A stretch of 64,000 nt of DNA from Anaerolineae bacterium (GCA_018432315.1 JAHDLB010000010.1:152939-216938); one strand, 5' to 3'; shown: positions 39,860-49,546, counted from the first letter of the stretch. Notes: generated by a model from the letters alone, not told the origin. Numbers and translations are program-made.

Positions 39860-39888
39860 ATTGTAGCCCGTTTGGCCGCCCAGTTCAA
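39860..39888 (-). promoter_or_regulatory. Sigma-70 type promoter for yvcK-gap-pgk
   Basis: On the minus strand TTGAAC and TACAAT are separated by 17 bases (plus-strand 39883-39888 and 39860-39865). The -10 matches five of six and the -35 four of six. It lies 57 bases before the yvcK ATG and is the natural start of the glycolytic operon. Confidence 0.6.
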
Positions 39889-39923
39889 TACAATTCGACC
39901 TACAAAATGCTGCCAACGATTAC

Positions 39924-39951
39924 TTGACGCCTGCACCCGGCGTGTTACAAA
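39924..39951 (+). promoter_or_regulatory. Promoter for apgM with extended -10
   Basis: TTGACG (five of six) and TACAAA are 16 bases apart, and the -10 is preceded by TGT, an extended -10. Transcription from about 39958 would leave a ~35-base leader with AGAAGGA before the apgM start. It diverges from the yvcK promoter 36 bases away. Confidence 0.55.
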
Positions 39952-39992
39952 TAATGGGCTGAGAGTTCATCACCAGAGAAGGATACGATGCG

Positions 39993-41207
39993 ATGGCAAA
40001 CTTTGATCTGATGCGGCGTCTGACGCTGGATAAAGGCGGCAAGATCATCCTGCTGGTCATGGATGGCGTGGGCGGTCTGCCGCGCGAGCAGGGCGGCCCG
40101 ACCGAGCTGGAGGCGGCGCATACGCCGAACCTGGACCGGCTGGCGCGCGAGGGAAGCAGCGGCCTGAGCATTCCGGTCGCGCGCGGCGTGGCGCCCGGCA
40201 GCGGCCCGGCACACCTGGCGCTGTTCGGCTACGATCCGCTGGTCTACGAGATCGGTCGCGGCGTGCTGGAGGCGACCGGGATTGGCCTGCAAGTAAACCC
40301 CGGCGACGTGGCGATTCGCGGCAACTTCTGCACGGTCGATGAAAACGGGATCATCACCGACCGCCGCGCGGGCCGTATCTCGACCGAGGAGGGCGCCAAG
40401 CGGATCGAGGTGCTCAAGGACATCACGCTGCCCGGCGTCGAGATCGACATCGAGATCGCGAAGGAATACCGTTTCGCGATGGTGCTGCGCGGCGCGGGAC
40501 TGAACGGCGCCATTGCGGACACCGATCCGCAGCAGACCGGCGTGCCGCCGCTGCCGGCCAAGGCGCTCGATCCCGCCGCGGAGAAGACCGCCGGACTGGT
40601 CAACCAGTGGCTGGCCGAGGCGCGCGCCCGGCTGAAGGGGCACGAACCGGCCAACATGGCGACGCTGCGCGGCTTCGCGATGGAGCCGGGGCTGCCGAAG
40701 TACGGCGACGTGTACAAGCTGAAGGCGGCCTGCGTGGCGGTCTACCCGATGTATAAGGGCGTGGCCGGGCTGGTGGGGATGGACGTGATCCCGACCTCGG
40801 CGCACGACACCACCGCCGACGAGTTCGAGCACGTGGCCCGCATCTGGAACGATTACGACTTCGTCTTCTGCCACATCAAATACACCGACAGCCGCGGTGA
40901 AGATGGCGATTTCGACGCCAAAGTCAAGGTCATCGAGGATGTCGACGAGGCGCTGCCTCGCCTGCTGGACCTGAACCCGGACGTTCTGATCGTGACGGGC
41001 GATCATTCCACGCCCGCCACGTACCGGGCGCATAGCTGGCACCCGGTCCCCACGCTGCTGTGGGCGCCCGCCACGCACATGACCGACCGCGCGCAGGCTT
41101 ACGGCGAGCGCGAGTGCATCATGGGCGCGCTGGGGCAGTTCCCCGCGCCGGACCTGATGCCGATGGCGCTGGCGCATGCCAAGCGGCTGCAGAAGTTCGG
41201 CGCGTAG
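39993..41207 (+). CDS. apgM: 2,3-bisphosphoglycerate-independent phosphoglycerate mutase, archaeal type
   Basis: 404 residues from ATG 39993. Alkaline-phosphatase-superfamily metal site IILLVMDGVGGLPRE at the start, then AAHTPNLDRLAREGSSG, GSGPAHLALFGYDP, and the C-terminal VTGDHSTPATYRAHSWHP with metal ligands. It interconverts 3- and 2-phosphoglycerate without bisphosphoglycerate. The length (~400) matches ApgM rather than the ~510-residue GpmI. Divergent from the yvcK-gap-pgk-tpiA group, it completes the triose-to-2-phosphoglycerate segment of glycolysis. Confidence 0.94.
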   Translation: MANFDLMRRLTLDKGGKIILLVMDGVGGLPREQGGPTELEAAHTPNLDRLAREGSSGLSIPVARGVAPGSGPAHLALFGYDPLVYEIGRGVLEATGIGLQVNPGDVAIRGNFCTVDENGIITDRRAGRISTEEGAKRIEVLKDITLPGVEIDIEIAKEYRFAMVLRGAGLNGAIADTDPQQTGVPPLPAKALDPAAEKTAGLVNQWLAEARARLKGHEPANMATLRGFAMEPGLPKYGDVYKLKAACVAVYPMYKGVAGLVGMDVIPTSAHDTTADEFEHVARIWNDYDFVFCHIKYTDSRGEDGDFDAKVKVIEDVDEALPRLLDLNPDVLIVTGDHSTPATYRAHSWHPVPTLLWAPATHMTDRAQAYGERECIMGALGQFPAPDLMPMALAHAKRLQKFGA

Positions 41208-41234
41208 TCAAACCGGGTTCGTGCTGTTTTGGAT

Positions 41235-41262
41235 CACAACGGGGCCTCACGGCTCCGTTGTG
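41235..41262. terminator. Bidirectional hairpin between apgM and the DUF1461-like gene
   Basis: CACAACGG and CCGTTGTG form a perfect 8-bp stem that extends inward through GGC/GCT with one G-T pair. It fills the short gap between the convergent stops at 41207 and 41267. T runs are short on both sides. Confidence 0.6.
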
Positions 41263-41266
41263 CGTT

Positions 41267-42046
41267 TCAGGGGGTATCGGTGGGGGGGCGAGAGTGCCGG
41301 TTGGGAAGGGTGATGAAGGGCGGGTACCGCCAGTACCACGCGACCAGCATAGCGCACAACGCGCCGCCAACGGTCAGCAGGCCGATGGTGATCGCGGCAT
41401 CGAACCAGAACTGCTCCGGGAACAAGCGGATGAGCGTCGAGCTGGTGCTGAACTGCCAGGAGTCGCCCTCGAAGAAGACGGCGTGAAACCCGTCGAAGAA
41501 GAAATCCCAACTGGCGAAGATCAACACGACCAGCAGGAGGATCAGCGCGATGGTGAAGGCTCCCCCCTCGGCCAGCGCCTGCCGGAGCAAACGCCGCGTT
41601 GGCCGGCGCCAGAACAGGGATACGGCGGCGGCGGCCAGGGCCAGGCTCAACACGGTATGGACTTTGCGCGCCGCCTGGACGACCGTCTTGACATCCTGCA
41701 TGTGGCGCAGTTCTCGGTCGGTGTACATTGGCGTCCCATCAAGCTCCAACTTGCCCAGGTAGCTGATGTCCGCGTTGTTGTGCAGATAGCGCACGGCATA
41801 GGGCGCGTACTCGAGCCGGTCTTCCTGGGTGAAGCCGTAGCGATCCGCCGGGAAACCGGGCCGGTGATACTCAAGCTGCAGGAATGTCTCGGAGGCCACC
41901 AACCGCACGCTGGTCAGCACGAAGAACGCCGGCAGGCCGATCACGATCAGCACGCGGAGAACGCGGGCGATTCGCACGGTGAGGGTGGGGCCGGTGCCGT
42001 GCGCGGTGGTTTCGGTGCCGGCAGGTTGCATTGTGTCAGTGGACAT
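41267..42046 (-). CDS. DUF1461/TIGR01906-like integral membrane protein
   Basis: 259 residues. ATG 42046 is preferred because GGGGGG lies just upstream; an in-frame ATG at 42067 would add seven residues and overlap the upstream gene. Four hydrophobic helices (about residues 28-50, 130-152, 172-190, 218-240) surround an outer domain with YGFTQEDRLEYAPYAVRYL, typical of the TIGR01906 family. The function is unknown. It is last in a minus-strand run after the spermidine-synthase-like gene. Confidence 0.75.
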   Translation of the reverse strand: MSTDTMQPAGTETTAHGTGPTLTVRIARVLRVLIVIGLPAFFVLTSVRLVASETFLQLEYHRPGFPADRYGFTQEDRLEYAPYAVRYLHNNADISYLGKLELDGTPMYTDRELRHMQDVKTVVQAARKVHTVLSLALAAAAVSLFWRRPTRRLLRQALAEGGAFTIALILLLVVLIFASWDFFFDGFHAVFFEGDSWQFSTSSTLIRLFPEQFWFDAAITIGLLTVGGALCAMLVAWYWRYPPFITLPNRHSRPPTDTP

Positions 42047-42063
42047 GAATCCCCCCGATTCTC

Positions 42064-43653
42064 TCAATTGTCCAATTCGTCGATGCCACCGGTGAGCAGA
42101 AATTCGATGACCATCGAGTCGACGATGGACTCGACCGGCGCCCGGTCGTCGGTGAAACGGGTCTGTGAGATCGCCGTCGGGCGCAGCGAGTCCGCCGCGA
42201 CGGTCAGCGCCTCGCGTAAGACAGGATGGGCGCCGGCGGGCAGCGCGGCGAGATTGGCCGCGAGGTTGTGGGCGTTGGTAGGCTGGCGGGTGGCGACCAG
42301 GATCGTGTTGTACGAATCGGGCACGTCCATCGTGTGCACCGATGGGTAGACGTCCAGCAGGGTGCGGGCCATCGCTTCGACCAGCCGCCGGTCGGAGGAT
42401 GTCCGGCCCACGTTGATGATCAGCACGCCGTCATCGGTGAGGCGATCGCGGACTTCCTCGAAGAACTCGACGGTGGTCAGGTGCCAGGGGACGTACGGCA
42501 CGCGGTAGGCATCGATCCCGATCATGGTGTACGTTTCGTCGAGCTGGTTGAGGCCAAAGCGGCCATCGGCCACCATCACGTGGAGGCCGGGCTGCGTCAT
42601 GCCCATGTACGCGCGGCCCGCCTCGACGATGCCCGGATCGATCTCAATGCCGTCCATCGGAATCCCCGGGTACACGGCGTCGTACTGGCGCGAGATGGTT
42701 CCCGCGGCCAGCCCGACGACCGCGATTCGCTCGACGCGATCCGGGGTGTAGGGCGGGGCGTTGAAATACGGCCCTGCCAGGAAGAAGCCCCACGTGCGCC
42801 GGTAGTAAATCTCGCTGGGGTGCCACTGCGAATGGACGCCCTGGCCCTCGTTGAGCAGCAGGTAGCGGTAGCCCTCGTCGTCTTCGACCACCTGCACCAG
42901 GTTGTACGCGGTTTCGTCTTCGTGGAGCAGCGTCATGCCCGAGGGCGGATCGTGGAGCGGGCCGCTCAGCGAGACGACAGCCAGGGCCGCCAACACGGCG
43001 GGCATCCACAGTAGCTTGAGCGCGGCCCCCCGGTCCTGCATCGCCAGCCCGGCGAGCCCGACGGCCATCAGCAGCCCGGCGAACACCAGGAACGTCCGGG
43101 TGGTGCCGATCTGGGGGATCAGGATGAGCACGGGCGTGAAGTTCCCGATGATGCTGCCCAGCGTGGAGACGGCGTACATGTGCCCGGAGATGCTGCCGGC
43201 GTTCTTGACGTCCGCGAGGGCGAGGCGGATGGAGAACGGCGAAATGCAGCCCAACAGCGTGACCGGCACCGCGAACAGGACGAGCACGCTCGCGAACGAT
43301 CCGGCGGTTACGGCGGCGTCGAAATCCTGAAACGCGCTCGCGGCCACGCGCAGGATGGGGCGCGCAACCAACGGCACCAGCCCGCTGAAGAAGGCCGCCC
43401 AGGTGATGATCCGGTAGAACGTCGTGTAGTTGGGCGAGCGGTCCGCCCAGCGGCCCCCGATGAAATAGCCGGCGGTCAGGTAGATCAGGATCAGGCCGAT
43501 GATGTTGGCCCAGACGATGTTGCTCGTCCCGAAGGTGCTGCCCAGCAGGCGCGAGGCCGACAGCTCGACGGCCAGCGTGGTCATGCCGCCGGAGAACACG
43601 GCAAGGTAAAGAAATCGCTGCTGGAGTCGCGGGCCGGGGTTGTTCATGCTCAT
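42064..43653 (-). CDS. Membrane protein with C-terminal spermidine-synthase-like domain
   Basis: 529 residues from ATG 43653 (AAGGAC upstream); a second ATG two codons later is also possible. About seven membrane helices occupy the first ~240 residues, beginning LYLAVFSGGMTTLAVELSASR. The C-terminal ~280 residues are a Rossmann methyltransferase fold: VVGLAAGTISRQY in place of the usual GGGDG, then IEIDPGIVEAGRAYMGM and VMVADGR. Many such fused proteins are annotated as spermidine synthases. The altered glycine loop leaves polyamine synthesis doubtful; another aminopropyl- or methyl-transfer role is possible. Confidence 0.75.
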   Translation of the reverse strand: MSMNNPGPRLQQRFLYLAVFSGGMTTLAVELSASRLLGSTFGTSNIVWANIIGLILIYLTAGYFIGGRWADRSPNYTTFYRIITWAAFFSGLVPLVARPILRVAASAFQDFDAAVTAGSFASVLVLFAVPVTLLGCISPFSIRLALADVKNAGSISGHMYAVSTLGSIIGNFTPVLILIPQIGTTRTFLVFAGLLMAVGLAGLAMQDRGAALKLLWMPAVLAALAVVSLSGPLHDPPSGMTLLHEDETAYNLVQVVEDDEGYRYLLLNEGQGVHSQWHPSEIYYRRTWGFFLAGPYFNAPPYTPDRVERIAVVGLAAGTISRQYDAVYPGIPMDGIEIDPGIVEAGRAYMGMTQPGLHVMVADGRFGLNQLDETYTMIGIDAYRVPYVPWHLTTVEFFEEVRDRLTDDGVLIINVGRTSSDRRLVEAMARTLLDVYPSVHTMDVPDSYNTILVATRQPTNAHNLAANLAALPAGAHPVLREALTVAADSLRPTAISQTRFTDDRAPVESIVDSMVIEFLLTGGIDELDN

Positions 43654-43670
43654 GTCCTTGCCTGGGCGAG

Positions 43671-44942
43671 TCACAGAATCCGGTTGTGGGCGCTGGCGCG
43701 AAAGCTGAGCACCGATGCCAGATCGTCGTCCTGCCGCACGGTGTAGACCATGGCGCCAGCCGCTTCGGCCATCGCGCGGAGCGACGGGGTGGAATCGACG
43801 GGATCGCCGAAGCTGCGCGGATCGATCAGGACGCAGATCACGCGGATGCCGCGCCGGATCATCGTGTGGACTTCCGCGGCCCAATCCTCGTCTTTGCTGG
43901 CCGTGATCAGGATGGCGGTCGTGCTGCGCGTCAGGTAGTTGGCCTCCAGAGCCAGCATCTGGGCCAGCGACAGGTCCGTGTCGCTGTGGGCGACGGCCAG
44001 GATCTCCAGGATGCGAGTGAGCTGGCGCGGCCCGCGGTCCGGCTGGACGATCTCGCGGCGCGGCGCGTAGGTGACGAACCCCAGCGCGCGCCCTTTGTCG
44101 ACGAAATACTGCGCCAGCGAGGCGGCGACGGTGATGCCGTATTCCTCGGTCGAGGGCGGCAGGTTGGGCGGCGGCGCGAAGATGTTGCCGTTTTCGCTGC
44201 GCGCTTGCGGGCGCTCGACCAGCGAGGCGCGCGACAGGTCCAGAAAGATCCACACGTCGGCCAGCGGGTCCAGTTCGAACTCCTTGACGAGCAGACGGTC
44301 TTTGCGGGCGCTGCTGCGCCAGTGAATCCGGTTGAAGCTGTCGCCGGGCTGGTAGTCGCGGACGCCGGCGGCGTTGGTCGTGATGAAATGCGCGCGGCGC
44401 CGCACGGCCTCACCGCCGGACAGCGTGCCCAGGGGGGTCACGAAGCGGTGAACCGGCACGGTTGGCGGGTAGACGATGATGCGCGACTGCGCGGCGATGT
44501 GGCGCGGAAACTGGAACAGACCGAACGGATCGCCGCTGAGGATGGTCATCGGCCCGAGCGTGTATTCGCCGCGCTTGCTGCAAATGGTATGGGTTTCCCA
44601 GCGGTATTGGCGGCGGGGCAGGACGGTGGGCACGACGTAACTGGCGTTGTGGTTGGGCAGGGTGGACTGGTCGCGGATTTCGAGCCACAGCTTGGGCAGC
44701 AGCAGGCTCGTGTTGCGAATGGCGAAATATTCGTCCAGCGTGCGACCCACCTGGGCGCGCCGCGCCAGCGTGTAGCGGCTGATGGTCAGCCAATTGACCG
44801 ACGTCCACGACCAGATGAACGCCCCGATCAAGACCGCGCCCAGCGCATAGGCCATGTTGAACGCGAATGTCCGCCCGCTGATGAAACCCAGCAGCAGGAA
44901 GAAGATGATCAGGGCATAAAAGGCGTTCCGTCGATTGGGCAT
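43671..44942 (-). CDS. DUF58 domain protein
   Basis: 423 residues from ATG 44942. Two adjacent hydrophobic helices at the N-terminus (about 7-25 and 28-48), then a beta-rich region, then the DUF58 signature GVRDYQPGDSFNRIHWRSSAR near residue 185. A von Willebrand A-like Asp-rich segment, DVWIFLDLSRASL, follows. DUF58 proteins partner MoxR AAA+ ATPases; the MoxR gene is directly upstream (18-base gap). The pair is expected to act on envelope or metalloprotein assembly. Confidence 0.88.
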   Translation of the reverse strand: MPNRRNAFYALIIFFLLLGFISGRTFAFNMAYALGAVLIGAFIWSWTSVNWLTISRYTLARRAQVGRTLDEYFAIRNTSLLLPKLWLEIRDQSTLPNHNASYVVPTVLPRRQYRWETHTICSKRGEYTLGPMTILSGDPFGLFQFPRHIAAQSRIIVYPPTVPVHRFVTPLGTLSGGEAVRRRAHFITTNAAGVRDYQPGDSFNRIHWRSSARKDRLLVKEFELDPLADVWIFLDLSRASLVERPQARSENGNIFAPPPNLPPSTEEYGITVAASLAQYFVDKGRALGFVTYAPRREIVQPDRGPRQLTRILEILAVAHSDTDLSLAQMLALEANYLTRSTTAILITASKDEDWAAEVHTMIRRGIRVICVLIDPRSFGDPVDSTPSLRAMAEAAGAMVYTVRQDDDLASVLSFRASAHNRIL

Positions 44943-44959
44943 AATGGCCGGTTCTATGC

Positions 44960-45916
44960 TTAGAAGCGGGCTCCCACGGTGGCGCCGGGGATCGGCACGG
45001 TGTTCAGGATGCTGTGGACGATGCTGCTCGATGACACATCCTTGATGCGCGCGTTCGGGCCGACGATGATGCGGTGCGCCAGCGTGACCTCGGCCAGCGC
45101 CTTGACGTCATCCGGGATCACGTAGTCGCGCCCGACGATGGCCGCGCGCGCCTGAGCGGCGTGGTACAGCGCCAAAGCCCCGCGCGGGCTGGCGCCCAGG
45201 TACACGTCGGGATGCTGGCGCGAGGTGGTCACCAGGTTGACGATGTAGTTTTTGATGTCGTGATTCAGGTACACGCTGCGCACCGCGTTTTGGGCGTTGA
45301 GCAGGTCTTCGACGGTCACCACCTGCTGGAGTCCCTCCAACGGGTGCTGGTACTGCTGCGAATCGAGCATGGCGATTTCTTCCTGCGGGGTGGGATAACC
45401 CAGGCGAATCCGCAGCATGAAACGGTCGAGCTGCGCTTCGGGCAGCGGGAATGTGCCTTCGTACTCGATCGGGTTCTGCGTGGCGATCACCAGGAAGGGA
45501 TCGTCCATCGGGTAGGTCACGCCATCGACGGTGAGCTGGCGCTCCTCCATAGCTTCGAGCAGCGCGGCCTGCGTCTTGGGCGTGGCGCGGTTGATCTCGT
45601 CCGTCAGCACGATCTGCGACATGATCGGGCCGGGGCGGAACTCGAACTCGCGCGTGCGCTGGTTGAACACCGACACGCCGGTCACGTCCGACGGCAGCAT
45701 ATCGGGCGTGAACTGAATGCGGCTGAAGTTGGCGCCAATCGAGCGCGCCAGCGCGCGCGCCATCATGGTCTTGCCAACGCCGGGCACGTCTTCGATCAGG
45801 ATGTGTCCCTGGCACAACAGGCCGACCACGGTCAGGCGAATTTCGTTGCGCTTACCGATGATGACCTGGGAGACATTTTCGATTATGCGTTCTGCAACCG
45901 CTTGGACAATCGTCAT
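44960..45916 (-). CDS. MoxR-family AAA+ ATPase
   Basis: 318 residues from ATG 45916. In-frame TTG (45925) and GTG (45922) codons lie closer to an AAAGG and could be used instead. Walker [18 protein letters not shown] near residue 45, Walker [22 protein letters not shown], and sensor [22 protein letters not shown] in parts are all present, as in MoxR chaperones. It is thought to remodel partner proteins using ATP. The DUF58 protein encoded next is the usual partner. Confidence 0.92.
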   Translation of the reverse strand: MTIVQAVAERIIENVSQVIIGKRNEIRLTVVGLLCQGHILIEDVPGVGKTMMARALARSIGANFSRIQFTPDMLPSDVTGVSVFNQRTREFEFRPGPIMSQIVLTDEINRATPKTQAALLEAMEERQLTVDGVTYPMDDPFLVIATQNPIEYEGTFPLPEAQLDRFMLRIRLGYPTPQEEIAMLDSQQYQHPLEGLQQVVTVEDLLNAQNAVRSVYLNHDIKNYIVNLVTTSRQHPDVYLGASPRGALALYHAAQARAAIVGRDYVIPDDVKALAEVTLAHRIIVGPNARIKDVSSSSIVHSILNTVPIPGATVGARF

Positions 45917-46013
45917 CAGCACCAATGCCTTTGATTTGCTTAGACGGGGTTATGCTTTCGAGATTATAGCGCAGCGGCGAGATGTGTGGAAAGGGCGGTT
46001 CGCCTACGCTAGG

Positions 46014-47138
46014 CTATCGTGACGGTGCGCGGCGGCCCCGCCCCGCGCGGAAGTCGTCCCAGGTGCGCGCGACATACCCGGTGATCTCGCGCTCGAACAC
46101 CGCCGAATCGAACTGCATGGCGTGGGCGCGCAGCGCGGACGGGTCGAAGCTGGAGGCGTCGAAGTCGCGCAGGACGGCGGCTAGCGACTCGGCGGTTGGC
46201 TCGGCGAACAGCAGCCCGGTCTTGCCGGGAAGGACGGTATCCAGCGCGCCGCCGCCGCGAAAGGCGATCACCGGGCGGCCCGCGGCCTGGGCCTGGACCG
46301 GCGTGATGCCGAAGTCCTCCAGGCCGGGGAAGATGAACGCGCGGCACCGGGCGAACAGGTCCGGCAGGTCTTCATCCGGCACGTAGCCGATGAACTGGAC
46401 GGTCGGCCCGGCCATCGCTTCCAGGCGGGCGCGGTCGCGGCCCTGGCCGCCGACGATCAACGGCAGGCCGAGCTGCGTACACGCCTGGACAGCCAGATCG
46501 ATCCGCTTGTAGGGCACCAGCCGCGAGACGATCAGGAAGTAGTCTTCGATGGTCGCGGACGGGACGAATCGCTCGGCGACCTCGACCGGGGGATAGATGA
46601 TCGTCGAATCCCGGTCGTACACGCGCCGGATGCGCGCCTGAACCTCGGTGCTGATCGCGATGAACTGATCGACGCGCTGCGCGGCGGCGTAGTCCCAGCG
46701 GCGATAGAGGTTGCCGACCAGCCGGGAGGCGGCGCGAACGCCCCGGCCAAACTGCTCGCGGTCGAGATACGCTTCCAGGTCCCACACGTAGCGCGTCGGC
46801 GTCAGGCAATAGCAGATGTGCAGCGTGTCGCGGCCCGGCTTGACGCCGTGGCAGAAACCGCTCTTGTTGCTGAGCACCACGTCATACGCGCCGAGGTCGA
46901 GATTGCGGAAGGCCAGCGGGTACAGCGGCAGGTAGCGCTGGTGGTGGCGGTGAATACCGGGCAGCCGGTCCATCCACGTCGAGCGGATGTCCCAGGCGCG
47001 GTACGGATCGGGCATCAGGTCCGGCGCGTACATGCTGGTATAGACCGGGCTGGCGGGGAAGAACCTGACGAGATGTTCCAGGACATCCTCGGCGCCGCCG
47101 TTTTGATTCAGCCAGTCGTGCACCAGGGCCAGTTTCAT
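46014..47138 (-). CDS. GT4 family glycosyltransferase
   Basis: 374 residues from ATG 47138, overlapping rnhB by four bases. The N-terminal domain has LVHDWLNQNGGAEDVLEHL. The donor-binding C-terminal half has DYFLIVSRLVPYKRID, LIVGGQGRDRARLEA, and the E-X7-E-like FPGLEDFGITPVQAQAAGRP. It transfers a sugar from a nucleotide donor, probably a mannose or rhamnose for a surface glycan. With the GT2 genes and rfbD upstream it forms a small polysaccharide locus. Confidence 0.87.
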   Translation of the reverse strand: MKLALVHDWLNQNGGAEDVLEHLVRFFPASPVYTSMYAPDLMPDPYRAWDIRSTWMDRLPGIHRHHQRYLPLYPLAFRNLDLGAYDVVLSNKSGFCHGVKPGRDTLHICYCLTPTRYVWDLEAYLDREQFGRGVRAASRLVGNLYRRWDYAAAQRVDQFIAISTEVQARIRRVYDRDSTIIYPPVEVAERFVPSATIEDYFLIVSRLVPYKRIDLAVQACTQLGLPLIVGGQGRDRARLEAMAGPTVQFIGYVPDEDLPDLFARCRAFIFPGLEDFGITPVQAQAAGRPVIAFRGGGALDTVLPGKTGLLFAEPTAESLAAVLRDFDASSFDPSALRAHAMQFDSAVFEREITGYVARTWDDFRAGRGRRAPSR

Positions 47139-47788
47139 CGGCGGGGATCCGCGTCATATTTCGCCAGAACGGCCTGCAGCGGCGCGAAGCTCATCCGGTG
47201 GAGTTCGGTCGGGCCGAAATGGGCCAGCGACTGCTGGTGCAGCGGAGTGCCATAGCCTTTGTGCACGGCGAAACCGTATTGGGGAAACGCCGGGTCCAGG
47301 TCGATCATGAGCTGGTCGCGGGTCACTTTGGCGAGGATGCTGGCGGCGGCAATACTCAGCGAGCGCTGGTCGCCTTTGACGACGGCGTGACAGGGCAGGC
47401 GGATGTCGGACAGGGCCAGGGCGTCCGACAGCAGCACGTCGGGGGCGACCGCCAGCGCATCCAGCGCGCGGCGCATGGCGAGGCGGGTGGCGGGCACGAT
47501 GCCCAGTTGGTCGATCTCGGCGTGGCTGGCGTGGCCCACCGCCGCGCCTAAGGCCACATCCAGGATGCGCGGCAGCAGCGCCTCGCGCTGCCCGGCCTTG
47601 AGCTGCTTGGAGTCGGTGACGCCTTCTAACACGCGCGCCAGGTCGAACCGGTCCAGCGGCAGGATGACGGCTCCCGCCACGACCGGCCCGGCCCACGCGC
47701 CGCGCCCGGCCTCGTCCAGGCCGGCGATCCGGGCAAATCCCCGCTCGCGCAGGAGGTATTCCAGCGTCAGATCTGCTCTACGCACCAT
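47135..47788 (-). CDS. rnhB: Ribonuclease HII
   Basis: 217 residues from ATG 47788, overlapping the upstream GT2 gene by 11 bases. Catalytic motif IAGLDEAGRGAWAGPVVAG at the N-terminus (the D-E pair), the third Asp in VLLSDALAL near residue 115, and AASILAKVTRDQLM. It removes ribonucleotides and RNA from RNA-DNA hybrids. Its position between glycosyltransferases reflects operon sharing rather than function. Confidence 0.95.
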   Translation of the reverse strand: MVRRADLTLEYLLRERGFARIAGLDEAGRGAWAGPVVAGAVILPLDRFDLARVLEGVTDSKQLKAGQREALLPRILDVALGAAVGHASHAEIDQLGIVPATRLAMRRALDALAVAPDVLLSDALALSDIRLPCHAVVKGDQRSLSIAAASILAKVTRDQLMIDLDPAFPQYGFAVHKGYGTPLHQQSLAHFGPTELHRMSFAPLQAVLAKYDADPRR

Positions 47789-48545
47789 GTTTCGAGCGGC
47801 TGTACATACCGCGCAGGCCGTTGCGGCGAATCTTGAACACCTCGACGAACATATCGATCGAATCGTGGATGGGGTGAATGCGGGTGTTGTCTTTGTAGTA
47901 CCAGTTGATCGGCACTTCGACGATCTTGTAGCCGCGCCGCTGGGCGGCGTACAGCACTTCGACGTCGAAGCTCCAGCCGTTCATCGTTTGCAGTGGGAAC
48001 ACGTCCTCGGCCACGGCGTCGCGGAACATCTTGAACCCGCACTGCGTATCCTGAAAACCGGGCACGGCGAACAGGCGCACGATGGTATTGAAGACGCGGC
48101 CCATCAGGTGGCGGTACCACGGCTCGTTGTACCGGACGGCGCCCGGCGCCTCGCGCGAGGCGATGGCGATGTCGTAGCCGGAGAGCTGGGGCGGCAGGAA
48201 TTTCTGCACCTCCACGATGGGCATCGACAGATCGGCGTCGCAGATGAAGCGGTACTGCCCGCGCGCCGCCAGCATGCCCGTGCGGACGGCGGCGCCTTTG
48301 CCCTGCGTCTTCTCGAACAGGACGCGCATGTAGGGCTGTTCGCTGGCGAATTCCTGCGCGATTGTGTGCGTGCTGTCTGTGCTGTTGTTGTCGACGATGA
48401 CCACCTCGACGGCGTAACTCTGCTGTTCCACGAACGCGGCGATGGCCTGCAGGCTGGCTGGCAGGCGAGCTTCTTCGTTGTAGGCAGGAACCACGATAGA
48501 CAGAAACGGGCGATCTTCGTCGTGATTCTGATGAGTGCGTGCCAA
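47778..48545 (-). CDS. GT2 polyprenyl-phosphate glycosyltransferase (dolichyl-P-glucose synthase-like)
   Basis: 255 residues from a TTG at 48545; CGGAG upstream supports it. GT-A motifs: SIVVPAYNEEARLPASLQ, VIVDNNSTDST, and FICDADLSMP, and the acceptor motif DTQCGFKMFRDAVA. There is no membrane helix at the C-terminus, unlike the 2937 gene. It likely makes polyprenyl-phosphate-glucose or -mannose. It is translationally coupled to rnhB. Confidence 0.85.
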   Translation of the reverse strand: MARTHQNHDEDRPFLSIVVPAYNEEARLPASLQAIAAFVEQQSYAVEVVIVDNNSTDSTHTIAQEFASEQPYMRVLFEKTQGKGAAVRTGMLAARGQYRFICDADLSMPIVEVQKFLPPQLSGYDIAIASREAPGAVRYNEPWYRHLMGRVFNTIVRLFAVPGFQDTQCGFKMFRDAVAEDVFPLQTMNGWSFDVEVLYAAQRRGYKIVEVPINWYYKDNTRIHPIHDSIDMFVEVFKIRRNGLRGMYSRSKHGA

Positions 48546-48559
48546 CGGATACTCCGATC

Positions 48560-49546
48560 TTACGTCCTGGGCGCCGGGTCATCCGGCATCGGCGTCAGGA
48601 TCGACTCCAGATACTCTATTGATACACGGCGACCGCGTTGAATGTCGCGCCGCTTGCGCAGCATTTTGGGCAGGCCGGCCAGGCTGGCGGCCATGCCGCG
48701 CAACCGCGCGCGGGCAGCGGCGCCCCGCCAGGCGCGCACGGCTTGCCATGCCTGGGCGAGCTGGAAGCGCACGATCTTCCTGGCGTGTTTGCGCCACAGC
48801 GGCCCCGGGACATTCTTCACCAGCAGCCAGATCGCATTGCGTCCGTCGTAATAGCTGGCCGTTATGCCGCCGCCGGTTGCCGCGAGATGATGGTACACTA
48901 CCGCGTTTGGGGTATAGATGCAACGATAGCCTGCCAGTTGGGCGCGCCAGGCGAGGTCCATGTCTTCGCACGAGAAGAAGAAATCGTCGTCGAGCAGGCC
49001 GATGTCGTCCAACATGCTGTGCCGGTAAGCGGATGAGCCGCCGCACGCGCTGAAGACGTACTCCTCACGGTCGTACTGCCCCTCGTCTCGTTCCCACACG
49101 CCGCGGTTGATCAGCCGGCCATCCACCCGGTACAGGTCGCCGGCAGTGTGAAACCGGTCGCGCTGGTCGAACAGCAGCATTTTGGAGGCGACGAGTCCCG
49201 CCTCGGGGTGGCGATTGAACGCGTCGAGCACCGCCGCAGCCCAGCCGGGATCGACTTCGGTGTCGTTGTTGAGCAGGGCCACGTAGTCGCCCGTTGCTAT
49301 CCGCATGCCGGCGTTGCACGCGCCGGTGAAACCCCGGTTCTCACTCAACGGGACGACGCGCACTTCGGGATAGTCGCGCGCCAGCAGGTCGAGCGAGCCG
49401 TCAGTGGACGCGTTATCGGCGACGATGATCTCGCAGTCGGGATGGCTCTGGCGGCGCAGGGCGTCCAGGCAGGTGGGCAGATGATGCGCGCCATTCCAGT
49501 TGGGAATCACGACCGACAGGCGGGGTGGGGTGCTGTTGGGAGACAT
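48560..49546 (-). CDS. GT2 rhamnosyltransferase-like glycosyltransferase
   Basis: 328 residues from ATG 49546. VVIPNWNGAHHLPTCLDAL and VADNASTDGSLDLL at the start, GDYVALLNNDTEVDPGW as the metal-binding region, and a catalytic-base region FFFSCEDMDLAWRAQLAG. This pattern fits the WbbL-like rhamnosyltransferase group. rfbD, which completes dTDP-rhamnose, ends the adjacent gene ten bases upstream, supporting a rhamnose donor. The donor choice remains inference. Confidence 0.85.
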   Translation of the reverse strand: MSPNSTPPRLSVVIPNWNGAHHLPTCLDALRRQSHPDCEIIVADNASTDGSLDLLARDYPEVRVVPLSENRGFTGACNAGMRIATGDYVALLNNDTEVDPGWAAAVLDAFNRHPEAGLVASKMLLFDQRDRFHTAGDLYRVDGRLINRGVWERDEGQYDREEYVFSACGGSSAYRHSMLDDIGLLDDDFFFSCEDMDLAWRAQLAGYRCIYTPNAVVYHHLAATGGGITASYYDGRNAIWLLVKNVPGPLWRKHARKIVRFQLAQAWQAVRAWRGAAARARLRGMAASLAGLPKMLRKRRDIQRGRRVSIEYLESILTPMPDDPAPRT

